A DNA stretch of 64,000 bases from Roseobacter sp. (GTDB lineage Bacteria; Pseudomonadota; Alphaproteobacteria; Rhodobacterales; Rhodobacteraceae), in assembly GCA_015665415.1 (NCBI GenBank), contig JADFAE010000005.1, positions 62,001 to 126,000 of the forward strand, in the 5' to 3' direction. Positions 62,074-64,000 of the stretch are shown in pieces. Numbering within the stretch: the stretch's first letter is position 1; each line of letters opens with the position of its first letter. The position numbers and the translations under genes were made by a program. A model generated the notes under the pieces. That model was not told the DNA's origin, made no database searches, and worked only from the letters and a program-made list of their open reading frames with translations.

Positions 62074-64000
62074 GTCAGACCTTCGAGGCCCGATTGGCGC
62101 ATCAGCGCTTCGGTCTCACGTTGCAGCAACTTCTCTTCGGCGCGGCCTTTGATCGGCACCTTGCCCATTTCCAGCAGCATCGGTGCTGCAAGGGGAGAGA
62201 TCCGATCCAGTCTTTGCAGGGTAATATGGCCTGCACAGCGCTGGATCATCTCTTCGATGCGGGAAAAATCCACCAGCCCGCGCAGGGCTTCTTCGCGGGT
62301 GATCTCCAGCAGCAGATGGCCCGGATCATATTTGCGCAGGGTGTCATAAAGGATATCCGAGGAAAACGTCGCTTGGCGTCCGTTCTTGCGCCCGCCGGGC
62401 AGGTTTCGGTCAATCAGCCCGGCAATGGTGGCGGACCCGCGAAAGGCGCGTTTCATCACCGCATTGCCCGCCAGCCAGCCGTCCAGCCCGTCGCGCAGGG
62501 CGTTGATTTCAAATAGGGGGTCGGGGTTTTGCAGGGGCTCCAGCCCCCAGATCAGGGTGGCGTAATCGGTGGCAACAAAGCCCAAAGGATCGAGCCCCAG
62601 CTCCTCCATGCGTTTGGTCAGCAGCAACCCCAGTGTCTGCTGGGCATTGCGGCCGGCAAAGCCGTAGATACAGCTGTATTCACGGGCCTCATGCGGGAAG
62701 CTTTCGATCAGCAAATGTCCAGCGCAGGGCAGCTGTGAACTGCCGCGCTGCAGCGCCAGCCAATCGGCAGTATGTTTGGGCAGCTCCGGCCAGGAATTTT
62801 GCGAAAAGATTTCCAGGATACGCGCCGAGAGCTCGGTTGAGGTGGCGAATTTGGTGCCGGAGAACACGGCGATCTTGGGTTTTTTGCTGGCGTTGCGGCT
62901 GACCTGCACGGTCATCTCTCGCAGGGCCTCGTAGCGCACGATCCGCCCGCCAATGAGAAAGGTATCGCCGGGGGTGAGGGTGGCGGCAAAGGCCTCTTCG
63001 ACTTCGCCCAGGGGTTTGCCACCGCGGCTGTTTTTCAGCCGCACCTTTAGAAGATCCGCATCCTGGATGGTGCCAAGATTCATGCGAATGCGCTGCCTGG
63101 CGCGCGGATCGCGCAGCTGCCAGTGGCCATCGGCCCGTTGTATCAAGCGTTGCCACTGATCGTAACGTTGCAAGGCATAGCCACCATTGGCACAGAATTG
63201 CAGGCAGGCGTCGAACTGGTCCTTGCTGAGGCTGGCATAGGCCCCCGCTGTGATCACTTCCTGGTACAGTGTCTGCGCATCAAAGGCCCCGGCGCAGGCC
63301 CGGATCAGGATATGCTGGCACAGGACGTCGCGCGGGCCGGGGCCCTTGGGGCTGGCATCCAGATCGTCGGCCAAAACGGCCTGCAAGGCGGCGTGGCACT
63401 CGACCACCTCAAAGCGGTTGGCGGGCACCAGCAGGGCTTTGGAGGGGGCGTTGTAGCGATGATTGGCGCGGCCAATGCGCTGCACCAGACGTTTGACATT
63501 CTTGGGTGCGCCGATCTGGATCACCAGATCCACATCGCCCCAGTCGATGCCCAGATCCAGCGAGCCGGTGCAGACGATGGCGCGCAGCTCACCGCGCTGC
63601 ATGGCGCCCTCGACCCGTTCGCGCTGGACCCGATCAAGCGAGCCATGGTGAATGCCGATGGGCAGGGCCTCCTCATTGGCCAGCCAGAGGTTGTGAAAGA
63701 AGATTTCGGCCTGGGCGCGGGTGTTGTGAAAGATCAGCGTGGTCTTGTGGGCCTTGATCTGAGCCAGCACGGCGGGGATGGCATGGGCAGCCCCACCTCC
63801 GGCCCAAGGGGGGGCTTTGGCTGTGTCCAACATGGCGATCTGCGGAGCGGGACCGGGGTCAGCCTCCAACACGGTGCAGGGGGTGGGATGGCGGGCAAGG
63901 TAGCTAGCGATGGCGTCAGGATCATCTACCGTGGCCGAGAGGCCGACGCGGCGCAGATTAGGGCAGAGCGCTTGCAACCGGGTGAGCGCCAGCATCAGCT
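62070..64000 (-). CDS. Ligase-associated DNA damage response DEXH box helicase (N-terminus off the right edge)
   Basis: 643 residues in view. It starts within the helicase core: RVGLSATVDDP (motif III SAT), then TLIFHNTRAQAEIFFHNLWL (motif IV), ICTGSLDLGIDWGDVDLVIQ (motif V) and LVQRIGRANHR (motif VI). A winged-helix and Lhr-type C-terminal domain follow. The DEXH and Walker A motifs lie beyond the edge. The stop overlaps the pdeM start by 4 bases, giving the usual repair pair. Confidence 0.94.
   Translation of the reverse strand, partial: LMLALTRLQALCPNLRRVGLSATVDDPDAIASYLARHPTPCTVLEADPGPAPQIAMLDTAKAPPWAGGGAAHAIPAVLAQIKAHKTTLIFHNTRAQAEIFFHNLWLANEEALPIGIHHGSLDRVQRERVEGAMQRGELRAIVCTGSLDLGIDWGDVDLVIQIGAPKNVKRLVQRIGRANHRYNAPSKALLVPANRFEVVECHAALQAVLADDLDASPKGPGPRDVLCQHILIRACAGAFDAQTLYQEVITAGAYASLSKDQFDACLQFCANGGYALQRYDQWQRLIQRADGHWQLRDPRARQRIRMNLGTIQDADLLKVRLKNSRGGKPLGEVEEAFAATLTPGDTFLIGGRIVRYEALREMTVQVSRNASKKPKIAVFSGTKFATSTELSARILEIFSQNSWPELPKHTADWLALQRGSSQLPCAGHLLIESFPHEAREYSCIYGFAGRNAQQTLGLLLTKRMEELGLDPLGFVATDYATLIWGLEPLQNPDPLFEINALRDGLDGWLAGNAVMKRAFRGSATIAGLIDRNLPGGRKNGRQATFSSDILYDTLRKYDPGHLLLEITREEALRGLVDFSRIEEMIQRCAGHITLQRLDRISPLAAPMLLEMGKVPIKGRAEEKLLQRETEALMRQSGLEGLT

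Overview
The window is a high-GC, gene-dense chromosomal stretch that looks like a marine Roseobacter-group member of the Rhodobacteraceae (Alphaproteobacteria). The evidence is the gene content and order: xerC with a DUF484 gene, bacterial phosphatidylcholine synthase, the run ruvC-ruvA-ruvB then ybgC-tolQ-tolR-tolA-tolB-pal-cpoB-tilS-ftsH, fhs-chorismate mutase-folD, a 72-aa DUF1127 protein, and hairpin repeats between genes. I cannot name the genus from sequence alone. No tRNA, rRNA, insertion sequence or CRISPR array was seen.

Layout. 1-9 kb is a catabolic region: an IclR regulator (cut by the left edge) diverges from a Rieske oxygenase and a glutamine-synthetase-like ligase; then come a lone gcvH, an NTF2-like protein, a membrane-anchored amidohydrolase, a D-2-hydroxyacid dehydrogenase and a divergent acyl-CoA dehydrogenase. 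9-18 kb holds a WYL regulator with a palindromic operator candidate and a divergent SRPBCC gene, a secreted lipoprotein/caspase-like pair, a peroxiredoxin, truA and a ycjX-GNAT-ycjF operon. 17.6-18.6 kb has no gene but carries a cluster of DnaA-box-like sequences. 18.6-22 kb holds a truncated haemoglobin, a VIT1/CCC1 metal transporter and an SDR-DoxX fusion followed by a DUF2269 membrane protein.

The strangest locus is 21947-24226 on the minus strand. One 760-codon reading frame is broken by exactly three TAG codons, with no frameshift and no internal TGA or TAA, and it ends in TGA. It encodes about five degenerate helical modules beginning with a W-W-K-K-type motif, and a C-terminal segment that by eye resembles a eukaryotic-type RGS (regulator of G-protein signalling) domain. 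It is either a recently disabled accessory gene or one read through amber codons.

24.6-41 kb is mostly housekeeping: ileS, ogt, pcs, a SAM methyltransferase, xerC/DUF484, a transaldolase-family enzyme, priA, a YeeE/YedE transporter, an MFS carrier, prmA and DUF1127. 41-55 kb is the conserved Holliday-junction and Tol-Pal block. Inside it are two tiny ORFs coupled by ATGA overlaps. The one between tolA and tolB ends in a near-copy of the TolA C-terminal tail. 55-59 kb has a MOSC protein and the one-carbon genes fhs and folD, with two kinds of palindromic repeat elements around them. 59-64 kb has small membrane proteins diverging from a LytTR regulator, a PaaI-type thioesterase, and pdeM with its partner DEXH helicase, which runs off the right edge.
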